A stretch of 64,000 nt of DNA. Origin: Pseudomonas extremaustralis (GTDB lineage: Bacteria > Pseudomonadota > Gammaproteobacteria > Pseudomonadales > Pseudomonadaceae). Shown piece after piece: positions 46,149-55,160 of the stretch; positions within the stretch are counted from its first letter, which is position 1; each line of letters starts with the position of its first letter. The notes beneath the pieces were generated by a model. It had not been told where the DNA came from. It saw only the letters and a program-made list of their open reading frames with translations, and searched no databases. The translations under genes were made by a program, and so were the position numbers. The stretch lies in contig NZ_LT629689.1 of the NCBI RefSeq assembly GCF_900102035.1, positions 496,001-560,000 of the forward strand, in the 5' to 3' direction.

Positions 46149-46985
46149 ATGATGGGGACGTTAACCTGGATTCGTCGCTTCAACGGCACCCTGGGGCATC
46201 TGGCACCGCAAGCGGTGGCCAACAAGATGCGACGTGCCTTCATGACGCCGCGCGACCTGCCGCCGCGTGATTGGGAGTTGCCGCTGCTGGCGCAGTCGGA
46301 GCGCATCACCTTGCGGTTTGGCCTGTCGGCGCTGCGTTGGGGCCAAGGCCCGGCGGTGTTGTTGATGCACGGTTGGGAAGGTCGCCCAACCCAGTTCGCC
46401 AGCCTGATCACCGCACTGGTGGACAATGGTTATTCAGTGATTGCCCTGGACGGTCCCGCCCATGGCCGTTCGCCGGGGCGTGAAGCCCATGTCTTGCTCT
46501 TCGCCCGTGCCATGCTTGAGGCGGCCGCCGAGTTGCCGCCTTTGCATGGGGTGATCGGCCATTCCATGGGCGGCGCCAGTGCGATGCTGGCGGTGCAGTT
46601 GGGGTTGCGTACCGAGGCGCTGGTGAGTATCGCCGCGCCGTCACGCTTCCTGGATGTGCTGTGCGGCTTTACCCACTTGGTCGGTTTGCCGGCGCGGGCC
46701 CGCTCGGCGTTTATCCAGGAGGTCGAACTGACGTTCGGCATGCCGCTCAAACACTTGGATGTGGCTCACTACCAGATGAATATCCCTGGCCTGGTGGTGC
46801 ACGCCGAAGACGATACCTTCGTTCCGGTCCGAGCCTCTCAAGCGATCCATGAAGCTTGGTTCGACAGCCGTCTGCTGCGCCTGGAGCAAGGTGGTCACCA
46901 GAAAGTGCTGGCCGACCCACGGGTGATCGAGGGTGTGCTGGCGCTGTTGGCGGGGCGTCGTTTACAGGCGCGGCAAACTGCCTGA
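46149..46985 (+). CDS. Alpha/beta hydrolase fold protein
   Basis: 278 residues (a second ATG lies at 46152). The oxyanion segment is VLLMHGWEGRPTQFASL, the nucleophile elbow GHSMGGAS supplies Ser, Asp is in HAEDDTFVPV and His in LEQGGHQKVL. So the triad is complete. The family includes esterases and lipases; the substrate is unknown. It follows the TetR gene by 12 bp. Confidence 0.92.
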   Translation: MMGTLTWIRRFNGTLGHLAPQAVANKMRRAFMTPRDLPPRDWELPLLAQSERITLRFGLSALRWGQGPAVLLMHGWEGRPTQFASLITALVDNGYSVIALDGPAHGRSPGREAHVLLFARAMLEAAAELPPLHGVIGHSMGGASAMLAVQLGLRTEALVSIAAPSRFLDVLCGFTHLVGLPARARSAFIQEVELTFGMPLKHLDVAHYQMNIPGLVVHAEDDTFVPVRASQAIHEAWFDSRLLRLEQGGHQKVLADPRVIEGVLALLAGRRLQARQTA

Positions 46986-47026
46986 TACACTGCCCCCCGC
47001 CGACATCAATCGACCGGGAGCAAGGT

Positions 47027-47461
47027 ATGGGCTGGGATTTGGCAACGCCGTTTATCATCGATCTGCAGGTCGCCCCTGAAGACATCGACGGCCTGGGGCA
47101 CGCCAATAACGCAGTGTATGTGTCCTGGCTGGAGCGCTGCGCCTGGCGGCATTCGCAGCGCCTGGGCCTGGACCTCGCCGAGTATCGGCGCCTGGACCGT
47201 GCCATGGCGGTGGTGCGCCATGAGATCGACTACCTGGCGGCGGGTTACGAGGGCGACGAGTTGCAGTTGGCCACTTGGATTGTCGACTGGGACCAGCGCC
47301 TGAAAATGACCCGCCGCTTCCAACTGTTCCGTCCCCGCGATGGCGTGACCCTGCTACGGGCGCAGACCACCTTTGTCTGTATCGAACTGTCCAGCGGTAA
47401 GCCCAAGCGCATGCCGACGGAGTTTCTCGACGGCTATGGTTCTGCCCTGACAGGGGGTTAA
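47027..47461 (+). CDS. Acyl-CoA thioesterase (hotdog fold, YbgC/FcbC type)
   Basis: 144 residues. The catalytic signature IDGLGHANNAVYVSWLERCAW matches the 4-hydroxybenzoyl-CoA thioesterase type (DxxGHxNN.xY). The remaining hotdog strands follow (AVVRHEIDYLAAGYEGDELQLAT). It cleaves an acyl-CoA of unknown chain. The ATG at 47027 follows GGGAGCAAGGT, a strong ribosome site. It is 41 bp downstream of the hydrolase gene. Confidence 0.92.
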   Translation: MGWDLATPFIIDLQVAPEDIDGLGHANNAVYVSWLERCAWRHSQRLGLDLAEYRRLDRAMAVVRHEIDYLAAGYEGDELQLATWIVDWDQRLKMTRRFQLFRPRDGVTLLRAQTTFVCIELSSGKPKRMPTEFLDGYGSALTGG

Positions 47462-47516
47462 CGGTTGTCGTAGGAAACCCAGTAAACTGCGCCACGATTT
47501 TTGTTGAGTGTTATCC

Positions 47517-48485
47517 ATGCAAATTGCTTTGGCGCCCATGGAGGGGTTGGTCGACAACATCCTGCGGGACGTGCTGACCCGCGTGGGCGGTATTGACTGG
47601 TGCGTGACCGAGTTCATCCGCGTCAACGACCGCCTGCTCACCCCGGCCTATTTCCACAAGCTCGCTCCAGAACTGCTGCACGGTGCCCACACCGCTGCGG
47701 GCGTGCCATTGCGCGTGCAATTGCTCGGCTCTGACCCGGTGTGCCTGGCGGAGAACGCGGCCCTGGCCTGCGAGCTGGGTTCCGAAGTGATCGACCTGAA
47801 CTTCGGCTGCCCGGCCAAGACCGTCAACAAGTCCCGTGGCGGCGCAGTGCTGCTCAAGGAGCCGGAGCTGCTCAACCGCATCGTTGAACACGTGCGCCGT
47901 GCGGTGCCGGCCCATATCCCGGTGACCGCCAAGATGCGCCTGGGTTTCGACAGCCCGGACGGCGCGCTGGTGTGCGCCACGGCCCTGGCCGAAGGCGGCG
48001 CGGCGCATATCGTGGTGCATGCGCGCACCAAGGTTGATGGCTACAAGCCGCCGGCCCATTGGGAGTGGATTCCACGCGTCCAGGATGTGGTCAAGGTGCC
48101 GGTATTCGCCAATGGCGATATCTGGAGCGTCGAAGACTGGCGGCGCTGCCGTGAAATCAGTGGCGTGGAAGACATCATGCTCGGTCGTGGCCTGGTCGCG
48201 CGTCCTGACCTGGCGCGGCAAATCGCTGCCGCGCGGGCGGGAGAAGAGGTGGTGGAGATGACCTGGGAGCAGATGCAGCCGATGCTCCACGAGTTCTGGC
48301 GCCAGTCGGTAGAACAATTGACCGAAAAGCAGGCGCCGGGTCGATTGAAGCAGTGGCTGGCCATGTTGACGCGCAATTACCCACAAGCGGTGGAGTTGTT
48401 TACCGCCCTGCGTCGTGAAACCGGATTGGAGCAGGTCGGTCGGTTGCTGGGCATGACCCATCCGCAGCCAGTCGCACAGTCATGA
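47517..48485 (+). CDS. dusC: tRNA-dihydrouridine(16) synthase
   Basis: 322 residues. FMN-dependent TIM barrel with [21 protein letters not shown] at the start. The catalytic Cys is in [20 protein letters not shown] and ITAKMRLG-type [10 protein letters not shown] follows. [10 protein letters not shown] and [14 protein letters not shown] are the flavin phosphate motifs. The DusC-specific [10 protein letters not shown] start separates it from DusA/B. It reduces uridine 16 of tRNA. The gene marks the end of the conserved block before the accessory insertion. Confidence 0.94.
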   Translation: MQIALAPMEGLVDNILRDVLTRVGGIDWCVTEFIRVNDRLLTPAYFHKLAPELLHGAHTAAGVPLRVQLLGSDPVCLAENAALACELGSEVIDLNFGCPAKTVNKSRGGAVLLKEPELLNRIVEHVRRAVPAHIPVTAKMRLGFDSPDGALVCATALAEGGAAHIVVHARTKVDGYKPPAHWEWIPRVQDVVKVPVFANGDIWSVEDWRRCREISGVEDIMLGRGLVARPDLARQIAAARAGEEVVEMTWEQMQPMLHEFWRQSVEQLTEKQAPGRLKQWLAMLTRNYPQAVELFTALRRETGLEQVGRLLGMTHPQPVAQS

Positions 48486-48901
48486 GTTCCACGCGCTGAA
48501 CGTGCCGACCGCTGTCCGGTTGGCCTCTCGTACCTATCCAACACGTGATGAATCACCCTCGCGCCGGTGACGTTTTTGCGCGTGCGTAATAACAAATCCG
48601 GCGACTGAGTGGGTTGTGCAACCGTGTCGGTAAGTTTCGTGATGAGTGGTTTATTAGCGTGTGTGTCTGCATGAAGACATGCTGGAGCGCTTCGGCCCTT
48701 GATATTGCTTAAGAACACCATGGGGCAAAGTCTGAAGGTTTGGTTTGGTTTCCTTATATGAAAGGCGATTTCGGGAACTCGATGGCGGCAGTTTCCACAC
48801 AAGCAGTGACCGCACAGTGATGCAGTGACTCGCGGTCCATTAAAACTATCGCTTGTCTGACTATCCCTTTAAGTCGGTCGCGTTAATTAAGGAGCTTGTG
48901 G
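48486..48901 (+). promoter_or_regulatory. Intergenic region with hrp-box-like promoter
   Basis: GGAACT (48774-48779), 15 nt, CCACACA (48795-48801) fits the HrpL/RspL promoter consensus GGAACC-N15/16-CCACNNA with one mismatch, and lies ~100 bp before the first of three novel genes. The rest of this 416-bp stretch is AT-richer than its neighbours and holds no ORF I would support. AAGGAGC at 48889-48895 is the ribosome site for the next gene. Confidence 0.6.
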
Positions 48902-49417
48902 ATGTCTCTATCTGTTAATAATCCAGCTTTTGTCAGCGTTGATACTTCGACCATGGCGTCCCCATTACCCACAGTATTGAAAGCCGATGGGCGCTTGGCG
49001 ACCCCGACGACCCCCTCCAACGTCAAGCCCGCAATCGTGCCACTTGAAAATAATAAGTCCCAACTTAATGAACTCATTAGTGGCGCGGCCATTACCAAAT
49101 TATTCGACATGTTTGAACAGTTCTTCAGGTCGATGCGGGAGATGTTTCTCGGGAATAACCGCGCGCCGGATACTTTGCCTGCCGTGAACAACTTGCCGGT
49201 GATTAAACCGGACGCGGTCAAGCCACCGTTGGTTTCAATCAAGCCCGATGTGCACAAACCCTTGGCTCCCGTTGTGCCCACCGTGCCCAACCCGCCGGCC
49301 ACTGTGATCAATGATGGCAATACCGATGTGCACGTGAACATCAATCTTGGGCAATGTTATTGCCCTGACGATAAGCGGTTCTGGCGCATGAACAGCCGAC
49401 CTGTATCCAAGTCTTGA
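48902..49417 (+). CDS. Candidate type III-secreted protein, no catalytic domain
   Basis: 171 residues. The N-terminus MSLSVNNPAFVSVDTS has an aliphatic residue at position 3, no acidic residue in the first 12, and many Ser/Asn/Thr, as in type III signals. A hydrophobic helix follows (ITKLFDMFEQFFRSMREMF, ~66-84), then a proline-rich linker (~90-145) and a short tail with INLGQCYCPDD. The helix-linker part resembles residues 62-112 of the next protein, but the cysteine-protease-like domain is missing. It might be a truncated member or a separate partner. Codon use is AT-richer than core genes. Confidence 0.7.
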   Translation: MSLSVNNPAFVSVDTSTMASPLPTVLKADGRLATPTTPSNVKPAIVPLENNKSQLNELISGAAITKLFDMFEQFFRSMREMFLGNNRAPDTLPAVNNLPVIKPDAVKPPLVSIKPDVHKPLAPVVPTVPNPPATVINDGNTDVHVNINLGQCYCPDDKRFWRMNSRPVSKS

Positions 49418-49454
49418 ATCCATGCGCTCATCCGAGCATTTGAGTCGCGCAGGG

Positions 49455-49482
49455 CTTCTCCAAAGAACGCTGTTCGGAGAAG
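49455..49482 (+). other. Hairpin between candidate effector genes
   Basis: CTTCTCC, 14-nt loop, GGAGAAG. It lies 22 bp before the next start, whose own ribosome site is CAAGGAGAAA. It could attenuate or protect the mRNA between the two genes. Confidence 0.4.
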
Positions 49483-49503
49483 TGCTTGGGCAAGGAGAAA
49501 CTT

Positions 49504-50439
49504 ATGTCATGTTCCATTAATACTATTGCGCGTGTTATTGATGTGCGTCAGGTCATCCCCGTCGATACATTCAAGCCCCTGAGCGAGACACTTGAAGGTA
49601 AAGAGAAGAGCACAAGTATTCAGTGGAATACCGATGTCGGCTCCCTCCCGGTTTCGGGAGAAGACGTGGGTTATCGCAGCGACCCCCTCAGTTCACTTGT
49701 AAGCCTGTTTGCGAACTTTTTTAGACAATTGATCAGTCTGGTATCCGATAACAAAGCCGCAACGGTTCCCGATCTTCTTCCACTTCCAGACGTGCAGCCC
49801 AGGGTAGTACCTGATCCACCCGCGCCGGCCCCCGCGATCACCATTCCCGGTCTTTCGGAAAAGCGTAATGGCGCCAAGCCAGACAATATCTGGAGCGGTT
49901 TTCGTCAGGGCCCCTATGGCAACTGCGTGACGGTGTCGGCCATCAAGGTCGCCATGCACCGGTTCGGTCAAAGCCCTACGGATATTTTCAAGACGGTGAC
50001 CAAGACCGACGGCGGTTATCGCGTGGTCATGCGGGATGATTTCCAATTGAGCCTGACGGATCAGGAGTTGGCGCAGGGCGCGCGGGGGGCGCAATTCGAC
50101 GGTCCTGACAGAGGGATGCTCAAGGATGCGCAGTTTCTGTTTGCGGTGAGTGCCAAGCGCGCACAGATGGAAAATAACGACCGTACGGCGGGCAGAAGTT
50201 TCCAGGCGGCCATACGCAGTCTCAACGATGGCGAGGATGAGACAGGGCCTGGAGAGGGGCTGCAAAGACTGGGGTTGAAGCAGCACATGAAACGAGTGTC
50301 GGTGTATGACCTCGCGCGCGGGCAATTAGGCATATGCAATCGAGCCAGGCACTCGGTGGCGGTTATCAATGGTCGTGAAGAGTATTGGGGCCGTCAGGGC
50401 TCCGCGCCGACCCGTGGCTACGCGGTAGCGCTTGTGTAG
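49504..50439 (+). CDS. Candidate type III-secreted papain/calpain-like cysteine protease
   Basis: 311 residues. N-terminus MSCSINTIARVIDV lacks acidic residues in the first 12. A hydrophobic helix (SSLVSLFANFFRQLISLV) and proline-rich linker (~85-115) precede the C-terminal domain. There, QGPYGNC (Gln135, Cys141) followed by VTVSAIKVAMHRFG matches the clan CA pattern QGxxGxC known from calpains, where Gln forms the oxyanion hole. His283-Ser in RHSVAVINGREEYWGR, with Asn289 behind, would complete a triad. No search was done; family and activity are inferred. Downstream gene encodes a related double-domain protein. Confidence 0.75.
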   Translation: MSCSINTIARVIDVRQVIPVDTFKPLSETLEGKEKSTSIQWNTDVGSLPVSGEDVGYRSDPLSSLVSLFANFFRQLISLVSDNKAATVPDLLPLPDVQPRVVPDPPAPAPAITIPGLSEKRNGAKPDNIWSGFRQGPYGNCVTVSAIKVAMHRFGQSPTDIFKTVTKTDGGYRVVMRDDFQLSLTDQELAQGARGAQFDGPDRGMLKDAQFLFAVSAKRAQMENNDRTAGRSFQAAIRSLNDGEDETGPGEGLQRLGLKQHMKRVSVYDLARGQLGICNRARHSVAVINGREEYWGRQGSAPTRGYAVALV

Positions 50440-50446
50440 TGAGCCT

Positions 50447-50496
50447 CGCAGCCGGGGTGCGCGATTCGATCAGGCGAGCGTGACGCCCTGGCTGCG
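50447..50496 (+). other. Hairpin between candidate effector genes
   Basis: CGCAGCC ... GGCTGCG with 36-nt loop; it starts 7 bp after the stop of the preceding gene and may shape the transcript end. It lacks a T-tract. Confidence 0.4.
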
Positions 50497-50528
50497 GGTG
50501 CTTTCGATAACCTCTAGGAGTCCACGAG

Positions 50529-51812
50529 ATGAATATTTCGATGTTCAGTCGTTCGGGTTTGCAGATGAGCGTGGAAGGCGAAGCCTCTTCAGTGCTTTCG
50601 TCAACGCCTGTCGGCCAAAAGCCTGCTGACATCGGCCAGGCATTCAACGCGACGCAACGACGCTTTGGTGAAAACTTCGACTGCAGCACCCACGCCGCCG
50701 TCATCAAGTTGATGATGATGACGTTCGGTCAACATCCCGCGGGAATGTTCAATGCTCTGGCCCCTTCAGGTAATGGCTATGACATTACGATGAAGGATGA
50801 CTTCAAGGTTCACCTGTCCCGCCAGGAGGTGGAGCAGGCGACGCAGGCCGCCCGATTCAAGGGCGAGGATCATGCTGCACTGAAAGACGCTAACTTCGTG
50901 TTTGCAGCGTTTGTTAAGCGCAAGCAACAGGCAGAGGGTTATCCGACGTTTGAGGCGGCTTTGGCAAAAACCCTGGAGGGCGAGACGATCCAGCGGTGTT
51001 TGCAAGGGATGGGGGTGTTCGGCCTTGCTCAGTTTGTGCCGTCGAGTGACATGGAGGCGAAGGGGACGATGGGCCTCATGGGCACCCACAGCCGCGGCGC
51101 TGCATTGGTCATGGACGGTGTGGCCCATCACCCCCGTGAACAGCGCAAGGTCGATCCGGGCTATGGATACGTATTGTTCGACGACAAGCAATGGCCGGCC
51201 GTCGATGGCAAGCGGGTTTCTCATGTGGCCACTGGCACGCGGCCCGAGCACATCTGGGCCGGGTTTTATCAAGGGGGTGAAGGCAATTGCGTCACGGTGT
51301 CGGCGATCAAGGCGGCCATCATTCGGTTCGGGCAGGACCCTCAAGGGATCTACAGGCAAATCCAGCTCACCCCGCAGGGATTTGACGTGGTCATGCGTGA
51401 TTCCTTTCGGGTGCACCTGACCCATGAAGAGCTGCGCCAAGCCACGGCCGCCTCGAACTTTCACGGCAACAACCCGCAGTTGTTGAGCTACGCCAACTTC
51501 CTGTTTGCCGTCAGTGCCAAGCGTGCGCAATGGGAGAACAACGATTTCCGTGCGCGGCAGAGTTATGAGGTGGCGCTGCAGACGCTCAACGATGGTGAGT
51601 TTCCGGGCGAGGCGCTTCGTCGTCTTGGATTGTTTGGCTACATCCGCGAAAGCAGCGTCGACGAGCTGCTCAAGGGGGCCGTGGGGACCCTGGCGGACAG
51701 TCATCATTCGGTCGCGGTGATCGACGGCGCACTCGACTTCTACGGCCAAAAGCGCGAGCTGGCGTCATCGCGCTGGATGAATACCGGGCTGCGCGCGTTG
51801 AAGCTGGCGTGA
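50529..51812 (+). CDS. Candidate type III-secreted protein with two papain/calpain-like domains
   Basis: 427 residues. Domain 2 (~238-405) has QGGEGNCVTVSAIKAAIIRFG (Gln248, Cys254), VVMRDSFRVHL, YANFLFAVSAKRAQWENND and SHHSVAVIDGAL (His393, Asp399), closely matching the preceding protein. Domain 1 (~45-200) repeats the same layout (MTFGQHPAGMFNAL, ITMKDDFKVHLSRQE, ANFVFAAFVKRKQQ, HSRGAALVMDG) and keeps Cys52 and His187, but lacks QGxxG, so it may be inactive. N-terminus MNISMFSRSGLQ again fits type III signal rules. Ribosome site CTAGGAG. The stop is 3 bp from the stop of the convergent GGDEF-EAL gene. Confidence 0.78.
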   Translation: MNISMFSRSGLQMSVEGEASSVLSSTPVGQKPADIGQAFNATQRRFGENFDCSTHAAVIKLMMMTFGQHPAGMFNALAPSGNGYDITMKDDFKVHLSRQEVEQATQAARFKGEDHAALKDANFVFAAFVKRKQQAEGYPTFEAALAKTLEGETIQRCLQGMGVFGLAQFVPSSDMEAKGTMGLMGTHSRGAALVMDGVAHHPREQRKVDPGYGYVLFDDKQWPAVDGKRVSHVATGTRPEHIWAGFYQGGEGNCVTVSAIKAAIIRFGQDPQGIYRQIQLTPQGFDVVMRDSFRVHLTHEELRQATAASNFHGNNPQLLSYANFLFAVSAKRAQWENNDFRARQSYEVALQTLNDGEFPGEALRRLGLFGYIRESSVDELLKGAVGTLADSHHSVAVIDGALDFYGQKRELASSRWMNTGLRALKLA

Positions 51813-51815
51813 GAG

Positions 51816-54800
51816 CTACTCCAGTAACTGCCTGAATCCTTCGATGGGTAACGGTCGACTGTGCAAATAACCCTGGAACAAATGGCATCCCAGCTTTTGC
51901 AGGAATGCCAGTTGTTCCGGGGTTTCCACGCCTTCGGCAATCACCTCCAGGTTCAAGCTGCGGGCCATGGCGACGATAGCGCGGATGATTTCTGCGTCGT
52001 TGGGGTCATGGGTGGCGTCGCGCACGAAGGATTGGTCGATCTTCAGCGCATCCACGGGCAGGCGCTTGAGGTAGGTCAGCGACGAATAGCCGGTGCCAAA
52101 ATCATCCATGGCAAAGCTCACCCCGAGTTTTTTCAGGCGCCGCATCTTGCTGATGGTGTCCTCCAGGTTCTGGATCACGATGCCTTCGGTGATTTCCAGC
52201 TTCAGCAGACTGAAGGGCAATTGATGCTGCTTGAGGCTGTGTTCCACCCGTTCCACGAAGTCATTCTGGCGAAACTGCCGTGGGCTGATGTTCACGCACA
52301 GGCTGAAATTCAGCGGGTCCACCAGGCCATCGGCGATCAATTGTTGAAACGCCGCACAGGCCTCATCAAGAATCCAGGTGCCCACTTCGAGAATCAGCCC
52401 GCTGTCCTCTAGCACCTTGATAAATTCCGACGGTGACTGCGCGCCCAGTTGCGGATGCTGCCAGCGGACCAGGGCCTCGGCACCGACGATCTTGTTGCCG
52501 CGCGCGTCCACCTGGGGTTGGTAATGCACGCTGAACTCGCCCCGTGACAGGGCCAGGCGCAGGTCGGTTTCCATGCGCAGCCGCTCGCTGGCGGTTTTCT
52601 GCATGCTGTTGTGGAACATCTGCGTGGCGTTGCGTCCCGAGTCCTTGGCGCGGTAAAGGGCGATGTCGGCGCGCTTGAGCAGGTCCGCCGGGGTCGACCC
52701 ATGGTCGGGAATCAGCGCCATCCCGATGCTGGGCGTGACCTGCAGGCGGTGGCCATCGAGAAACATCGGCTGGGAGAGCAATTCGCGCAGGGTGTCAGCC
52801 AATTCCTCTACCTGGTCACCGACTTCCGTGCGGGTGCCATCCAGGCCGCTGAGCAGCACCACGAATTCGTCGCCGCCCAGGCGCGCCACGGTGTCTTCCA
52901 TGCGCACGCTGGCTTCCAGGCGCGCGGTGACGATTTTCAGCACGGTGTCGCCCACCGGGTGACCGAGGGAGTCGTTGATGTGCTTGAAGTGGTCGAGGTC
53001 AAGGAAGAGCAGCGCGCCGCGCAGGTTATGGCGCTTGAGCAGGGCGATCTGCTGGCTCAGGCGGTCCATCAGCAGCGCGCGGTTGGGCAGGTTGGTCAGC
53101 GGGTCGTGGTAGGCCAGATGGCGAATCTGCGCCTGGGCGCTTTTGAGCAGGCTCACGTCGCGGGCGGTCAGCAGCAGGCACGGGGTTTCATTGAGGGTGA
53201 TCGGCTCCACCGACACTTCCACTGCCAGCACGTCGCCGCGCTTGTTGTGCCAGAGCATTTCCAGGTGATGGATGCGCCCTTTGATTTGCAGTTCGGCCAG
53301 GAGTGCCGCCCGCTGGTTTTCATCGGCCCAGATGCCGATCTGGTACAGCGTCAGGCCGATGGCTTCTTCGGCGCGGAACCCGGTCAGGCGACAGAAACCG
53401 TCGTTGACCTCCACATAACGGCCGGTGTCGCGCTCGGTGATGGAAATCGCGTCGGGGCTGGAGTGGAAGGCCTTGGCGAACTTCTCTTCGCTGGCCTTCA
53501 GCGCCGCCTCCGAGCGCTGTTGCTGGGTGATGTCGCGCAAGGTGGTGACGATGCACGGCTGGTCGCCGACCTTGATCAGCCGGCTGGAAATCACGCAGGT
53601 CAGGGCCTGGCCATTCTTGTGGTGGACCACGATGGCCACGTTGCTCAGTGCCTGTTCGCGAATCACCTGTTCGATACGTTGCAGGCGCTTGCTCGATTCG
53701 TCCCACAGACCGATCTGCTCGGCGCTTTTGTCGATGACCTCGGCTGCCGTCCAACCAAAGGTCTGAGTAAAGGCCGGGTTGATCTCGATAAACGCGCCGC
53801 TGTCCAGGCCGGTGACGCAGATAGGGTCGGGGCTGGCCTGGAACAGGCTGGCGAATTTCTCTTCGGAGGCAGTCAGGCGTTGTTCGCGCTCGACCTGGTC
53901 GGTGATGTCCAGCAAGGTGCCGGCCATACGCAGCGGCGCACCCTGGTCGTCGCGATAGAGACGCGCGCGGCTTTCCAGGTAGCGCGATGTGCCATCTTCC
54001 AGTTGCACGCGGTAAGTCAGTTGGTAGTTGCCGGCCGGGCCCTCGCGCAGGGTGCGATAGGCGTTGCGCATGTTGTCGCGCTCTTCCTTGGGCATGCCCT
54101 CGAAGAATTCGTCGAAGGGTTCATGGAACGGTACGGCAGGCAGGCCATGCAACTGCGCGGCGCGGGCCGAGCCATAGAGCATGCCGCTGGGAATATGCCA
54201 GTCCCAGGTGCCCAGTTGCGCCGAGTCCAACGCCAGATCGAGGCGCTCCTGGCTGTCCTTGAGGGCTTGTTCGGCATTCTTGCGTTCGGTGGTGTCGACA
54301 AAGGTGCTGATCAGGTAGGCCTCGCCTTCCAGTTCGACCTTCTGCGCACTGAGGGTGCCGTCGTGGATCTGGCCGTTACTGGCGCAGAACTGCACATCCA
54401 TGGTGATCGGTTCGCCCTTGCGCTGGGTGGCCTTGACCAGTTGCGCGCGTTGCTCGGGGTGGCACCACAGGCCCAGGTCCAGGGTGGTGCGGCCGATGGC
54501 GTCGGACAGGGGCCAGCCAAAGTGCATCTCGAAATACTGGTTGGCTTCGCTGATCAATCCGTCGGACTGGCGGGTCAGCAGCACCATGTTCGGGCACAGG
54601 TGAAACAACGTGGCGAAGCGCTTTTCAGAGTGGCTGAGGGCGTGCTCTCGCTGGCGCTGGCGGGTGGTCTCGCGGATCACGCCAATCATGCGGCGCCTGC
54701 CGGCTTTGTCGGGTGCCAGGCTGCCGTTGATTTCCAGCCAGTGATCAGTGCCATCCGGCCACTGGATATGGTGATGCATGGCCTGCTCGAACGGCTCGCC

Positions 54801-55115
54801 CGCCAGCACGGCATGGAACGCGCGCACCACACGACTGCGATCCTGTGGCGCCAGCAGGTCGAGGTAATCAATGTCCTTGGGGAGCGGTTGGTGGGGATCG
54901 AAACCGAACAGCGCCTGAGTACCGCGTGACCAGCTGATGCGCCCGGTATCGATTTCCCAGCACCACGCCCCCAGCCGCGCGGCGTTGAGGGCTGCCAGCA
55001 ATTGCGGAGCGCTGTCCCAGCTTTGTTCCGCCTCTTGGGGGTCAAGGGCGTAGATGCGAGGCAGTGGCGGTACGGGGTCGACGGGATTGCGCATTATCAA
55101 AGGGCCTTGGCTCAA
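51816..55115 (-). CDS. PAS-rich GGDEF-EAL cyclic-di-GMP protein
   Basis: 1099 residues. Four PAS domains with PAC motifs fill residues ~35-660 (for example GRISWSRGTQALFGFD and FCRLTGFRAEEAIG). GGDEF follows at ~675-835 with intact VARLGGDEFVVLL and an inhibitory RxxD site (RMED). EAL is at ~850-1095 with GAEALVRWQHP, LEITEG and DDFGTGYSSLTYL, all catalytic residues retained. It may make or break c-di-GMP in response to redox or ligand signals; no TM segment is apparent. A second ATG lies at 55094. Its 3' end abuts the novel cassette. Confidence 0.95.
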   Translation of the reverse strand: MSQGPLIMRNPVDPVPPLPRIYALDPQEAEQSWDSAPQLLAALNAARLGAWCWEIDTGRISWSRGTQALFGFDPHQPLPKDIDYLDLLAPQDRSRVVRAFHAVLAGEPFEQAMHHHIQWPDGTDHWLEINGSLAPDKAGRRRMIGVIRETTRQRQREHALSHSEKRFATLFHLCPNMVLLTRQSDGLISEANQYFEMHFGWPLSDAIGRTTLDLGLWCHPEQRAQLVKATQRKGEPITMDVQFCASNGQIHDGTLSAQKVELEGEAYLISTFVDTTERKNAEQALKDSQERLDLALDSAQLGTWDWHIPSGMLYGSARAAQLHGLPAVPFHEPFDEFFEGMPKEERDNMRNAYRTLREGPAGNYQLTYRVQLEDGTSRYLESRARLYRDDQGAPLRMAGTLLDITDQVEREQRLTASEEKFASLFQASPDPICVTGLDSGAFIEINPAFTQTFGWTAAEVIDKSAEQIGLWDESSKRLQRIEQVIREQALSNVAIVVHHKNGQALTCVISSRLIKVGDQPCIVTTLRDITQQQRSEAALKASEEKFAKAFHSSPDAISITERDTGRYVEVNDGFCRLTGFRAEEAIGLTLYQIGIWADENQRAALLAELQIKGRIHHLEMLWHNKRGDVLAVEVSVEPITLNETPCLLLTARDVSLLKSAQAQIRHLAYHDPLTNLPNRALLMDRLSQQIALLKRHNLRGALLFLDLDHFKHINDSLGHPVGDTVLKIVTARLEASVRMEDTVARLGGDEFVVLLSGLDGTRTEVGDQVEELADTLRELLSQPMFLDGHRLQVTPSIGMALIPDHGSTPADLLKRADIALYRAKDSGRNATQMFHNSMQKTASERLRMETDLRLALSRGEFSVHYQPQVDARGNKIVGAEALVRWQHPQLGAQSPSEFIKVLEDSGLILEVGTWILDEACAAFQQLIADGLVDPLNFSLCVNISPRQFRQNDFVERVEHSLKQHQLPFSLLKLEITEGIVIQNLEDTISKMRRLKKLGVSFAMDDFGTGYSSLTYLKRLPVDALKIDQSFVRDATHDPNDAEIIRAIVAMARSLNLEVIAEGVETPEQLAFLQKLGCHLFQGYLHSRPLPIEGFRQLLE

Positions 55116-55160
55116 TGGGCGTTCGTCGCGGTGGGGTTCAGGCCTTGAGGTCGCACAGCT

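Noticed and set aside
48377..48802. Minus-strand frame covering the hrp-box region
   Set aside because: It overlaps the end of dusC in antisense, has no ribosome site and shows no family features.
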